This document shows, piece by piece, positions 6,104 through 14,682 of a stretch of 18,924 nt of DNA. The notes beneath the pieces were generated by a model that was not told where the DNA came from, made no database searches, and saw only the letters and a program-made list of their open reading frames with translations. This DNA is from an uncultured Sutterella sp. (lineage in GTDB: Bacteria > Pseudomonadota > Gammaproteobacteria > Burkholderiales > Burkholderiaceae_F), in contig CAJKMT010000030.1 of assembly GCA_905201055.1 (NCBI GenBank), positions 1-18,924 of the forward strand, read 5' to 3'. The position numbers were made by a program, and so were the translations under genes. Every line of letters starts with the position of its first letter. Position 1 is the first letter of the stretch.

Positions 6104-7084
6104 TTAATGCTTTGAATCGAGCGACCGAGAAAGCGCAGCAGACAGATCTTGCTTGGGCGCATTTTTCGGATCCGTTTGACGCATGATGCTCATGGCCGAC
6201 GCTATCATGCTGCCCATGTCATTCATATTAGAAGGCAGCAAAATCGTGTTGCCTTCCTTGGCAAGCTGTGCGAAAGCCTGAACATACTGCTCGGCCACTT
6301 TCAGATTCACCGCGTCCATGCCCCCGGGCTCACGCGTGGCTTCAGCAATTCTTCGAAGTGCTTCGGCCGTAGCCGTTGCGATCGCGAGTGTTGCCGCTGC
6401 CTCACCTTCAGCTTTGTTGATTGCCGCCTGCTTTTCACCTTCAGACTCAGCAATTGCCGCTTCTCGGGCACCCGTTGCAAGGTTGATCTGCTCTTGCTTG
6501 CGACCTTCGGAAGCGGCCACCACAGCGCGCTTTTCACGCTCGGCGGTAATCTGTTGCTGCATCGCTTGCAAAATCACCGCAGGAGGAGTCAAATCTTTAA
6601 TTTCGTAACGCAAAACTTTCACGCCCCAATTGAGCGCGGCCTCGTCAATGGCGCTCACGACAGAGCGGTTAATCAAGTCGCGCTCTTCAAAGGTCTTATC
6701 CAACTCCATTTTGCCGATCACACTTCTCAGAGTGGTTTGCGCCAATTGAGTGATGGCAATCACATAGTTACTTGTGCCATAGCTGGCGCGGGTCGGATCA
6801 GTCACTTGGAAAAAAAGCACACCGTCAACTGACAACTGTGTGTTGTCTTTTGTAATGCAGACTTGGCTGGGTGTATCAAGAGGAATTTCTTTTAAAGAGT
6901 GCTTATAAGCCACACGGTCAATAAAGGGAATCACCACGTTCAAACCCGGAGAGAGCACCGCGTGAAACTTACCCAACCGTTCCACAATCCAAGCAGTTTG
7001 CTGAGGCACCACTTTAATGGCTTGAAAAGCGAACACTATGGCGAGTACTGCCAAAACCAACGTAAAAATCATAAATTCGCTCAT
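6104..7084 (-). CDS. qmcA: SPFH/Band 7 membrane protein, QmcA-like
   Basis: 326-residue SPFH-domain protein (stomatin/prohibitin/flotillin superfamily) of the QmcA/YbbK type. These proteins form large ring-like scaffolds on the inner membrane, often with an NfeD partner, and are linked to membrane microdomains and protease control. An N-terminal transmembrane helix (residues 4-22) is followed by the SPFH core (QQTAWIVERLGKFHAVLSPG, LDTPSQVCITKDN, VDGVLFFQVTDP). A long alanine/glutamate coiled coil rich in AEREKRAVVAASEG and EGEKQAAINKAEGEA comes next, then a C-terminal tail. Length fits QmcA (about 305) plus a short tail. RBS CAGGGG lies a few bases before the ATG. Sixteen bases separate it from the nfeD gene upstream, the usual order. 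Confidence 0.93.
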   Translation of the reverse strand: MSEFMIFTLVLAVLAIVFAFQAIKVVPQQTAWIVERLGKFHAVLSPGLNVVIPFIDRVAYKHSLKEIPLDTPSQVCITKDNTQLSVDGVLFFQVTDPTRASYGTSNYVIAITQLAQTTLRSVIGKMELDKTFEERDLINRSVVSAIDEAALNWGVKVLRYEIKDLTPPAVILQAMQQQITAEREKRAVVAASEGRKQEQINLATGAREAAIAESEGEKQAAINKAEGEAAATLAIATATAEALRRIAEATREPGGMDAVNLKVAEQYVQAFAQLAKEGNTILLPSNMNDMGSMIASAMSIMRQTDPKNAPKQDLSAALSRSLDSKH

Positions 7085-7100
7085 TTTTACACCCCTGAAT

Positions 7101-7532
7101 TTAAGACGATTTCTTCAAATAAAGCACACTGCCTTCCACGCGGACAATCGTATAAGAACCGGCGACTTTTTCTTCTCCGTCCAAAGCCCTGGCCTGCCAA
7201 TCCGCGCCACGGTATTTCACTGTTGTGAACCCCTTTTCGTCCCAACTGCTCACAGAGACAATTTGACCTTCATCGAGATTTTGCAGCGCGTGAGCCTGAG
7301 CATCGCTTTTTGTCGGAATGGAGCGGATCTTACGCACCCAAATAGATCCGACAATGGCGATAATGGCAAAAAGGGCGATCTGCCACTCCAATGTCAGCCC
7401 AAACCAACTGGCGCCCGAGGCCACCAGCGCGGCCGCCGCCAAAACCAAAAGATAAAAAGTGGTGGCGATTAATTCGACTATGCCCAACAATGCCGCCAGT
7501 ATCAGCCATAAAGTCGTTGCGCTCAATGTCAT
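7101..7532 (-). CDS. NfeD-like membrane protein (YbbJ type), SPFH partner
   Basis: 143 residues of the short NfeD class (YbbJ-like), normally encoded beside an SPFH protein and thought to stabilise or regulate it. Three hydrophobic helices occupy about residues 5-65 (LWLILAALLGIVELIATTFY and the two that follow). A C-terminal OB-fold domain comes after them, with VKYRGADWQARAL and AGSYTIVRVEGSVLYLKK. I chose the ATG at 7532, which has AAGGAA at proper distance; the GTG at 7541 would abut the ribosome site. It begins 18 bases after the stop of the antiporter gene and ends 16 bases before the SPFH gene, so all three are probably one transcript. Confidence 0.88.
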   Translation of the reverse strand: MTLSATTLWLILAALLGIVELIATTFYLLVLAAAALVASGASWFGLTLEWQIALFAIIAIVGSIWVRKIRSIPTKSDAQAHALQNLDEGQIVSVSSWDEKGFTTVKYRGADWQARALDGEEKVAGSYTIVRVEGSVLYLKKSS

Positions 7533-7550
7533 AACACTCACTTCCTTTGA

Positions 7551-9320
7551 TTATCCCGCCTGAAGCTGATTGGGTTCAGATTCCTTTACGTTTTTTTCTT
7601 TGGCATCTTTATCAGCGACGGGACGCTTGGGTTTAGAGACGGCCCGCAAACCGCGGGGACCGCAAACATAACTGAGGATCGTTTTAGCGGCCTCATGACG
7701 CAATTGCAGCAAATGCTCCAAATGAGCCGGCAACTCACCGTTACCATCCATAAAGAAACGTTCCTCACCGGTTTTATCGGCAATAGCCACAACGCGAGCC
7801 TCGGGATCGGTTTCGCCCACAACATCCACAATTTTTCTGGCGCTCACCGGATCGGTTGTTGAGACAACCACCCAACGGGCGCGGTCAATGCCCGCAAATT
7901 CCAATGTTTGCTTTTGCATGGCGTCGCCTAAAATAAAATGATCTCCCAGTTCATCCTTCATTGAGCGTTCTATATTTTTCTCAATGATCACGACATCGAC
8001 CTTTTTCGCCCGCAGCCCCTCACTCAGCTCACGACCAAGGACGCCCGCGCCGACAATGATGACCTTATCGCGTTTGGCTGCCTTTTCTTCTTCAATATCA
8101 TCCTCATCTTCTTCGACAGCGGGATTCTCTTTAAGAAAGAAGCGCTTGTGGATAGGCTCCACCAGGGCAAAAAGCAATGGGTTCAAAGCAATGCTGATGA
8201 TGCCGCCTGCCAATATCAAAGACATTCCTTCTTCGGGCAACAAACCAAGCGACAAGCCGAGACCGGCCAAGATGAAAGAAAATTCGCCCACCTGCGCAAG
8301 CGCGGCGCCAACCGTGAGCGCGTCTTTGTAGCTACGGCCCATAATCTTTACCCACACCGCAGCCGTCACACTCTTGCAGACAATGATGACAAAAACAATC
8401 CCCAAAACATGCAAGGGATTATTGATGATAATCATCGGGTTAAAAAGCATCCCGACGCCGAGAAAGAATATGACAGAGAAAGCATCCTGCAGAGGCAGCG
8501 TCTGAAGAGCCGCACGGTGAGCGTATTCACTTTCGCGCATCATCATGCCCGCGAAGAACGCACCCAACGCGAAGGAAACATTGAAAATCTGAGCACTGGC
8601 GTAGGCCACACCGATAGCAATGGCAATCACACATAAAGTAAACACTTCCTGGGAACCGGTTTTGACAGCTTGAAAAAGTACCCAGGGTAGAACTCTGCGG
8701 CCAATCACCAGCATTGATGCGACAAACCCAATAATCAAAACGGTTGTCTCCAGAATCGCCACGGTCAACGAGCCTTCCGTGGACGCTTCTCCCTTAAAGA
8801 AGGTGGCGATGGATGGCAAAAGCACCAAAAGTAAAACCGTGACCAAATCCTCAACCACCAGCCAACCGACAGCAAGCTGACCTCTCGAACGTTGCAACCA
8901 ACCCTTGGCTTCCAAGCCTTTCATCAGCACAACGGTTGAAGCGCATGACAACGACAGGCCCAAAATAAACGCCTCTCCCCAGTTCCATCCCCACCAATGG
9001 GCCATTCCCATGCCAATTGCGGTAGCGATAGCCATTTGAATGATGGCGCCCGGCAAAGCAACCGTCTTAACCCGAAGCAAGTCGGAGAGCGAGAAATGAA
9101 GCCCCACACCAAACATCAAAAGCATCACACCAACCTCTGAGAGCTCAGAGGCTAAATCCATATCACCTACAAAACCGGGTGTGGTCGGCGCGATACACAC
9201 CCCGGCCAAAAGATAACCGACCAATGCGGGAAGCTTCACTTTAGTGGCCGCGAACCCCAAAATGAGAGCCAGACCAAGCCCCCAGGCCAAGGTCGCGATT
9301 AGGGCAAATTCATGGTGCAC
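7551..9320 (-). CDS. YbaL/Kef-type monovalent cation:proton antiporter with RCK (TrkA-N) domain, paralog A
   Basis: 589-residue inner-membrane CPA2 antiporter, closest in look to E. coli YbaL. The membrane part (about 1-390) contains LVGYLLAG, FGVGLHFSL, SCASTVVLMKGLE, the ion-site motif VGWLVVEDLV (E157, D158), VSFALGAFFAGMMM and QVGEFSFILAGLG. A very acidic linker (401-413) leads to a Rossmann RCK domain with IIVGAGVLGREL (GAGVLG 424-429) and VVIIEKN, expected to sense NAD(H) or a related nucleotide. The start is a GTG at 9320 with AGGA 8 bases upstream, and MHHEF matches YbaL's MHHA. It is a tandem duplicate of the next upstream gene and is followed closely by nfeD. The transported ion is not certain; K+ is likely. 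Confidence 0.9.
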   Translation of the reverse strand: MHHEFALIATLAWGLGLALILGFAATKVKLPALVGYLLAGVCIAPTTPGFVGDMDLASELSEVGVMLLMFGVGLHFSLSDLLRVKTVALPGAIIQMAIATAIGMGMAHWWGWNWGEAFILGLSLSCASTVVLMKGLEAKGWLQRSRGQLAVGWLVVEDLVTVLLLVLLPSIATFFKGEASTEGSLTVAILETTVLIIGFVASMLVIGRRVLPWVLFQAVKTGSQEVFTLCVIAIAIGVAYASAQIFNVSFALGAFFAGMMMRESEYAHRAALQTLPLQDAFSVIFFLGVGMLFNPMIIINNPLHVLGIVFVIIVCKSVTAAVWVKIMGRSYKDALTVGAALAQVGEFSFILAGLGLSLGLLPEEGMSLILAGGIISIALNPLLFALVEPIHKRFFLKENPAVEEDEDDIEEEKAAKRDKVIIVGAGVLGRELSEGLRAKKVDVVIIEKNIERSMKDELGDHFILGDAMQKQTLEFAGIDRARWVVVSTTDPVSARKIVDVVGETDPEARVVAIADKTGEERFFMDGNGELPAHLEHLLQLRHEAAKTILSYVCGPRGLRAVSKPKRPVADKDAKEKNVKESEPNQLQAG

Positions 9321-9421
9321 GGGTTATGTCCTAAAAAAACTGAGGAGTCAATGACAAAGAGGGAAGATGCCTTGAAAATCATTCAAAGCGTCCAAACAAT
9401 AATTGTACGCATTCGCAGTGA

Positions 9422-11149
9422 CTATTCGTCAGTATTGTTAATCTTTTTTGCACTCAAAACGACTTTGTCTTTTGTCAGACTCTCATCTTGAGCCACATGA
9501 TGAAAAATACACTTTGCGATTTCCTGACGGGTCTCAATGAGCGCCGACACATTGGGATCCATTTCTCCGGAACGGGACATAAAGAAATCTCTGTCGCCTT
9601 CCTTATCGGCAAGAGCCAACACCTTAACACCAGGATCAAGTTTGGCGACCTGATCAGCCACGTTGCGCGAGACAAGCGCTTCTGAACTGGTATTAAGAAC
9701 CCAACGAGTTTTATCAAGATTGAGTCGGGACAAAATCAACGGATGGGAAGCATCGCCGAAAATAAAATGATCACCCAATTCTTTTTGCATAGAGTGATCG
9801 GCCCGCTTTTCAATGATATACACATCAAAACCGCTGCCCTTAAATTGCTTATAAAGCTCACGGCCTGTCAGACCGGCACCGACAATGAGAACCCTATTGC
9901 GGACTTCATTGATCTGATTTTCTGAATCGTTTTCATTTTCCGCTTTTTGAGCCAATTCCGGAAAATATTTTTTCATGAAAGGTCTCAAACCGGCGAAAGA
10001 AACTGAATTTAACGCAATGGTGATAAGTCCTGCCGCAACGATCAGTGATAATTCCTCACGGCCAACCAGTCCCATTGAAACACCCAATCCCGACAAAATA
10101 AATGAAAACTCGCCGACCTGAGAGACCGCCAATCCGACCGTCGCCGCGTCAATGAGCCGATAACCTTTGCGTCTGACCCAATAGCCCGCTGCAAAACTGT
10201 TGCAAAAAACAATCACCAGAACCACGAATAATGTCTCGAATGGATGTTCAATGAGCACTCTCGGGTCAAAAAGCATTCCGATGCCCAAGAAAAAGATCAC
10301 TGAGAAAGCATCCTGAAGCGGCAAAGTTTGCAGGGCAGCTCGATGGGAGTACTCACTTTCGCGCATCATCATGCCGGCAAAAAATGCGCCCAGAGCAAAA
10401 GAGACATGGAAGATCGTTGATGAGGCATAGGCAACGGTGATGGCAATTGCGATCACGCAAAGCGTGAAAAGTTCCTGTGAACCGGTTTTCACCGTGCGCA
10501 TAAGAATCCATGGCAAAACCTTTCTTCCGATAATAACCATGGAGGCCACAAAACCGACCACCAAAGTTGCCGTCCCCAAAAGCTGCGCGGACAACTGAGA
10601 AAAAGAAACATTTTGGCTACCGGACACTGCGCTTATTGTCGGTAAAAGCACCAGCAAAAGCACTGTGATTAAATCCTGTACGACAAGCCAACCGACAGCC
10701 AACCGCCCCCGCACAGTCTGTAAAATTCCGCGCGCATCCAAGGCCTTGGTCATCACCACGGTGGACGCGCAAGAAAGCGCAACACCCAAAACGAATGATC
10801 CCGCCAAGGTCCAATCCCAGAAAAAATAGGCCATGGCTGTACCCACCACGGTCGTGGCAGACATCTGAATAATGGCTCCCGGCACCGCCACCGATTTCAC
10901 TTGCAACAAATCTTTCAAAGAAAAGTGCAAGCCGACGCCAAACATCAGCAGAATCACACCAACCTCGCTGAGCTGACCTGCCAGATCAATGTTGCCGACA
11001 AAACCCGGAGTTGTCGGCGCGATAAAAACACCGGCTAAAAGGTATCCAATCAGAGCGGGCATACGAACGAGGCTGACCAGATACCCCAAAATTAGGGACA
11101 GCCCCAAGCCCCAGGCTAAAGTGGTGATAAGTTCTACTTGATCGGGCAT
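9422..11149 (-). CDS. YbaL/Kef-type monovalent cation:proton antiporter with RCK (TrkA-N) domain, paralog B
   Basis: 575-residue tandem paralog of the antiporter gene that follows, with the same architecture. The membrane domain covers about 1-390 (LIGYLLAG, FGVGLHFSLKDL, SCASTVVMTKAL, VSFALGAFFAGMMM, QVGEFSFILSGLG). A shorter, less acidic linker (NENDSENQINEV) and a Rossmann RCK domain (VLIVGAGLTGREL, VYIIEKRADHSM, HFIFGDASHP) follow. The ion-site motif reads VGWLVVQDLI: Q158 replaces the glutamate of the neighbour, the state seen in KefB/KefC. No KefF/KefG-type flavoprotein subunit is nearby. The ATG at 11149 has GGAAATG about 5 bases upstream. A gap of 101 bases separates the two antiporter genes; I see no clear terminator in it. 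Confidence 0.9.
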   Translation of the reverse strand: MPDQVELITTLAWGLGLSLILGYLVSLVRMPALIGYLLAGVFIAPTTPGFVGNIDLAGQLSEVGVILLMFGVGLHFSLKDLLQVKSVAVPGAIIQMSATTVVGTAMAYFFWDWTLAGSFVLGVALSCASTVVMTKALDARGILQTVRGRLAVGWLVVQDLITVLLLVLLPTISAVSGSQNVSFSQLSAQLLGTATLVVGFVASMVIIGRKVLPWILMRTVKTGSQELFTLCVIAIAITVAYASSTIFHVSFALGAFFAGMMMRESEYSHRAALQTLPLQDAFSVIFFLGIGMLFDPRVLIEHPFETLFVVLVIVFCNSFAAGYWVRRKGYRLIDAATVGLAVSQVGEFSFILSGLGVSMGLVGREELSLIVAAGLITIALNSVSFAGLRPFMKKYFPELAQKAENENDSENQINEVRNRVLIVGAGLTGRELYKQFKGSGFDVYIIEKRADHSMQKELGDHFIFGDASHPLILSRLNLDKTRWVLNTSSEALVSRNVADQVAKLDPGVKVLALADKEGDRDFFMSRSGEMDPNVSALIETRQEIAKCIFHHVAQDESLTKDKVVLSAKKINNTDE

Positions 11150-11183
11150 CTTGCATTTCCGCTTAGAGAAAATTGATTCGACG

Positions 11184-11189
11184 AGTATA
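11184..11189 (-). promoter_or_regulatory. Possible -10 box upstream of antiporter paralog B
   Basis: TATACT on the minus strand, 35 bases before the ATG at 11149. No good -35 box is seen at 16-18 bases. It lies between the ppsA terminator and the antiporter gene, where a promoter is needed. Confidence 0.3.
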
Positions 11190-11214
11190 GAACTTTGAGA
11201 AAAGCAGAGAACAT

Positions 11215-11244
11215 AAAGGGCCGGTTTTTATTCACCGGCCCTTT
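11215..11244. terminator. Strong terminator hairpin after ppsA
   Basis: An 11-bp perfect stem, AAAGGGCCGGT (11215-11225) with ACCGGCCCTTT (11234-11244), and an 8-base loop. It lies 26 bases after the ppsA stop. The T-run is within the stem end (TTTATG on the minus strand, TTTGATTTT on the plus strand). Confidence 0.85.
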
Positions 11245-11269
11245 GATTTTCAGCAAGAAAAATCAGCTA

Positions 11270-13645
11270 TTACTTGGAAGCGGCCAAGCGTCTCCAAGTA
11301 TCAACCACCGTATCCGGATTCAAGGAGATGGATTCGATTCCTTCATCCATCAACCATTGAGCGAGGTCTTCGTGGTCGGACGGTCCCTGACCGCAAATGC
11401 CGACGTACTTACCGCGGGCGCGGCAAGCGCGGATTGCCATCGAGAGCATGATCTTCACTGCTTCATTGCGTTCATCGAAACCGGCCGCAACCAAACCGGA
11501 GTCGCGGTCAAGACCCAAGGTCAATTGAGTCATATCGTTGGAACCAATGGAGAAACCGTCAAAGTAATCGAGGAACTTATCGGCCAAAACCGCATTGGAC
11601 GGAATTTCACACATCATGTTGATGCGCAAACCGTTTTCACCGCGCTTCAGACCGTTGCGTTCCATGATTTCAATCGTTTGACGAGCTTCTTCGAGCGTAC
11701 GAACGAACGGAACCATCAGTTCAACATTGGTCAGCCCCATCGTATCACGCACAAACTTCATCGCGCGGCATTCCATACGGAAGCATTCGGCAAAGGTATT
11801 GGCGATGTAGCGGGAAGCACCGCGGAAGCCCAACATGGGGTTTTCTTCATCGGGTTCGTAACGATCACCACCGATGAGCTTGCGATATTCGTTGCTCTTG
11901 AAGTCGGACAAGCGCACAATCACCTTCTTTGGCCAGAAAGCAGCGGCAATGGTAGCCACACCTTCGGCGATCTTCATTTCGAAGAAGTCCACCGGGCTCT
12001 TGTAGCCGGCGCTCAAGCGTTCAACGGCGTCACGCAATTCACCGTCCACATTCGGGTAATCTAACACCACCTTCGGGTGGATGCCGATGTTATTGTTAAT
12101 GATGAATTCCAAACGGGCCAAGCCGACACCCTTGTTGGGGATCGATTGGAATTCAAAAGCCAACTGTGGATTGCCGACGTTCATCATGATCTTCACGGGA
12201 ATGTCAGGCAAAGCGCCGCGCTTGACTTCTTCAACCTGCACGTCCTGACGACCTTCGTAGATCTTACCCGTATCACCTTCGGCGCAAGAGACCGTCACTT
12301 CCATGTCTTCAGCCAAACGTTCGGTGGCGTCACCGCAACCGACCACAGCCGGAATACCCAATTCACGAGCGATAATGGCCGCGTGGCAGGTACGACCGCC
12401 TCGGTTGGTGACAATGGCGCTGGCGCGCTTCATCACCGGTTCCCAGTTCGGATCGGTCATATCGGTCACGAGCACGTCACCGGCTTGCACGCGTTCCATT
12501 TCGCTTGCATCTTCAACAATACGAACCGGACCCATACCGATCTTTTGACCGATGGCGCGGCCCGTTACCAACACGCGGCCCTTGCTCTTTAAGGTAAAGC
12601 GCTGCTGAACGTCAGCGGAGTTCTGACGGCTCTTCACCGTTTCGGGGCGAGCCTGCAGGATGTAGATCTTGCCGTCGATACCGTCTTTACCCCATTCGAT
12701 ATCCATCGGACGGCCATAGTGTTTTTCGATGATCGTGGCAAACTTGGCCAATTCGATCACGTCTTCATCGGTGATGGCGAAATGACGGCGATCTTCGGCA
12801 CTGACATCCACCGTACGGACGCTGCGGCCGCTCTTGGCATCGGTGTCAAATTCCATCTTGATCAATTTGCTGCCCAACGTGCGGCGAATGATCGGGAAGT
12901 TGCCCTTTTCGAGCATGGGCTTATGCACATAGAATTCGTCGGGGTTGACAGCACCCTGCACCACCGTTTCACCCAAGCCGTAGCTGGCGGTGATGAAGAC
13001 AACCTGGTCAAAACCGCTTTCGGTATCAAGCGTGAACATCACACCGGCGGCACCCTTGTCAGAGCGGCACATGCGCTGCACACCGGCAGACAAAGCCACT
13101 TCAGAGTGCGTAAAGCCCTTGTGGACGCGATAGCTGATGGCGCGGTCGTTGTACAAAGAAGCAAACACTTCGCGCATGCGGCTTAACACCTGATCGATAC
13201 CGACCACATTCAGGTAAGTTTCCTGCTGACCGGCAAAAGAAGCATCAGGCAAGTCTTCGGCGGTGGCAGAAGAGCGAACGGCCACACTGATTTCTTCCTG
13301 GCCGTCCTTTAACCATTCATAAAATTCTCTGATTTCCTTTTCAAGCTCAGCGGGGAAGGGAGCCTCTTCGATCATCTTGCGGATTTCTGCACCGGCTTGA
13401 GCTAAGGCTTTGACATCTTCAACGTTGAGATCTTTCAAACGATCATTGATACGTTCTTCAAGGTTATTGGCGCTCAGGAACAAACGGAACGCTTCTGCAG
13501 TCGTGGCGAAACCGTCAGGAACTCGAATCCCGGCATTCGTCAGTTGGCTCAGTAACTCACCCAAAGAGGCGTTTTTACCGCCAACGCGATCGACGTCGGT
13601 CATGCGCAGTTGGCTAAACGGAAATACATAACGACCTTGCGGCAT
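11270..13645 (-). CDS. ppsA: Phosphoenolpyruvate synthase
   Basis: Converts pyruvate, ATP and water to PEP, AMP and phosphate, the entry step of gluconeogenesis from pyruvate. 791 residues, as in E. coli (792). The N-terminal ATP/pyruvate-binding domain (about 1-340) has VGGKNASLGELL, VAVRSSATAEDLPDASFAG and YILQARPETV. The swivelling phosphohistidine domain has GGRTCHAAIIARELG with H421. The C-terminal PEP-binding barrel has KGVGLARLEFI, GFRGASRY, GSNDMTQLTLGLDRDSG and the catalytic GICGQGPSD with C751. Positions match the E. coli enzyme exactly. The start has GGGGGAAG six bases upstream. The next gene, divergent, encodes the PpsR protein that should inactivate and reactivate it by phosphorylating the threonine beside the histidine (T419 in GGRTCH). 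Confidence 0.98.
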   Translation of the reverse strand: MPQGRYVFPFSQLRMTDVDRVGGKNASLGELLSQLTNAGIRVPDGFATTAEAFRLFLSANNLEERINDRLKDLNVEDVKALAQAGAEIRKMIEEAPFPAELEKEIREFYEWLKDGQEEISVAVRSSATAEDLPDASFAGQQETYLNVVGIDQVLSRMREVFASLYNDRAISYRVHKGFTHSEVALSAGVQRMCRSDKGAAGVMFTLDTESGFDQVVFITASYGLGETVVQGAVNPDEFYVHKPMLEKGNFPIIRRTLGSKLIKMEFDTDAKSGRSVRTVDVSAEDRRHFAITDEDVIELAKFATIIEKHYGRPMDIEWGKDGIDGKIYILQARPETVKSRQNSADVQQRFTLKSKGRVLVTGRAIGQKIGMGPVRIVEDASEMERVQAGDVLVTDMTDPNWEPVMKRASAIVTNRGGRTCHAAIIARELGIPAVVGCGDATERLAEDMEVTVSCAEGDTGKIYEGRQDVQVEEVKRGALPDIPVKIMMNVGNPQLAFEFQSIPNKGVGLARLEFIINNNIGIHPKVVLDYPNVDGELRDAVERLSAGYKSPVDFFEMKIAEGVATIAAAFWPKKVIVRLSDFKSNEYRKLIGGDRYEPDEENPMLGFRGASRYIANTFAECFRMECRAMKFVRDTMGLTNVELMVPFVRTLEEARQTIEIMERNGLKRGENGLRINMMCEIPSNAVLADKFLDYFDGFSIGSNDMTQLTLGLDRDSGLVAAGFDERNEAVKIMLSMAIRACRARGKYVGICGQGPSDHEDLAQWLMDEGIESISLNPDTVVDTWRRLAASK

Positions 13646-13739
13646 TTTCTTCCCCCAAAAAGGATTGGATTGTTAGAATACGTGAATTGTAGCGACAACC
13701 GATTCATTTCGGGTAATTTTTTCTAAGCTCAGGCCTCCT
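13646..13739. promoter_or_regulatory. Divergent ppsA-ppsR promoter region
   Basis: This 94-base gap must carry promoters in both directions. On the minus strand TACAAT (13686-13691) is the best -10 for ppsA, with TTACCC 19 bases upstream as a weak -35. On the plus strand TTGTTAGAAT (an extended -10, like that before smpB) is the best candidate for ppsR but overlaps the ppsA leader. Neither is strong. Confidence 0.35.
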
Positions 13740-14609
13740 ATGTTCAATACTCTTGAAAAAGACGACGGCGCACAAAAAAGCGCCAAGCGTACCGTGTTTA
13801 TCGTTTCCGACGCCACGGCCATCACTGCCGAAACGCTCGCACACTCGGTTCTCACGCAATTTACCGATTTGCAGTACGACCAGATCCGCATCCCCTTCAT
13901 CGATACGCCTGAAAAGGCTATCCTTGCGGCGCAGAAGATCAACGATGCCTACATCCACACGGGTGTGCGTCCACTGGTTTTCTCCACTTTCGTGGACGTG
14001 AATATCCACAAGACGTTTACCGAAAAGTGCCAAGGTTTCCGAATCGAATTTTTCCGCAGCTTCATTAAAGAAATCGAGCAGGAAACAGGGCTTAAGTCCG
14101 CTCACTCCATGGGCAGAAGCCATGTGATTAAAGACGAAGAGCGTTACAACCGCCGTATCGAAGCAATCAACTACTCGCTTGCCCACGACGACGGTCAGAT
14201 GAATAAAGGTTTAAACGAAGCCGATGTGATTCTGGTGGGTGTGAGCCGTTCGGGCAAAACGCCGACGAGTCTTTTCCTTGCCATGCAGTTTGGCATCAAG
14301 GCTGCCAACTACCCGCTTATCCCCGAAGACTTCGACCGCGGTGAATTGCCGGAAGTCCTGCACGACAAGCGCGATAAGCTTTTCGGTCTGTCCATTTCTC
14401 CTGAGCGTCTTTCTCAAATCCGCAACGAACGACGCCCGGGCAGCCGCTACGCCTCTTTGGAAAACTGCCGTCAGGAAATTGAAGCGGCTGAAAACATGAT
14501 GCGACGCGAAGGCATCAAATGGCTCAATTCCACGAGCCGCTCCATTGAAGAAATTTCGGCCACGATCATGGCTGAACTTAATCTTCACAACGCTCACAAG
14601 ATTGACTAA
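13740..14609 (+). CDS. ppsR: PEP synthetase regulatory protein (bifunctional kinase/pyrophosphorylase)
   Basis: DUF299/PSRP family, 289 residues. ADP-dependent kinase and Pi-dependent pyrophosphorylase that switches PEP synthase off and on by acting on the threonine next to its catalytic histidine. Visible family motifs: VFIVSDATAITAETLAHS (residues 19-36), the P-loop-like GVSRSGKTPTSLFLA (167-181), ANYPLIPEDF and LSISPERLSQIRNERRPGS-like text, then a C-terminal WLNSTSRSIEEISATIM. The ATG at 13740 has CAGG eight to nine bases upstream. The head-to-head arrangement with ppsA is the common one in proteobacteria and supports both names. It ends in a strong bidirectional terminator shared with the converging DUF401 gene. 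Confidence 0.97.
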   Translation: MFNTLEKDDGAQKSAKRTVFIVSDATAITAETLAHSVLTQFTDLQYDQIRIPFIDTPEKAILAAQKINDAYIHTGVRPLVFSTFVDVNIHKTFTEKCQGFRIEFFRSFIKEIEQETGLKSAHSMGRSHVIKDEERYNRRIEAINYSLAHDDGQMNKGLNEADVILVGVSRSGKTPTSLFLAMQFGIKAANYPLIPEDFDRGELPEVLHDKRDKLFGLSISPERLSQIRNERRPGSRYASLENCRQEIEAAENMMRREGIKWLNSTSRSIEEISATIMAELNLHNAHKID

Positions 14610-14623
14610 ACACTCACTGGCGA

Positions 14624-14665
14624 GCAACGAAAAAGCACGGTTTTGAGGCCGTGCTTTTTTGTTGC
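14624..14665. terminator. Bidirectional terminator between ppsR and the DUF401 gene
   Basis: A 17-bp stem with one G-U pair (14624-14640 with 14649-14665) around an 8-base loop. The core AAAAGCACGG/CCGTGCTTTT ends in T-runs on both strands. It lies between two converging stop codons (14609 and 14683). Confidence 0.92.
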
Positions 14666-14682
14666 TTTCTGTTTAATCGGTT

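Noticed and set aside
9321..9421. TTGAA-N5-TTCAA inverted repeat between the antiporter genes
   Set aside because: Short, low-complexity and without a T-run; not enough for an operator or terminator.
11195..12064. Plus-strand frames antisense to ppsA (289 and 171 codons)
   Set aside because: PpsA is complete and full-length on the other strand with all catalytic residues. The antisense products have shadow composition (His/Phe/Thr-rich) and no motif.
13704..14186. Minus-strand frames overlapping ppsR
   Set aside because: PpsR motifs are intact on the plus strand; the opposite frames show no recognisable protein features.
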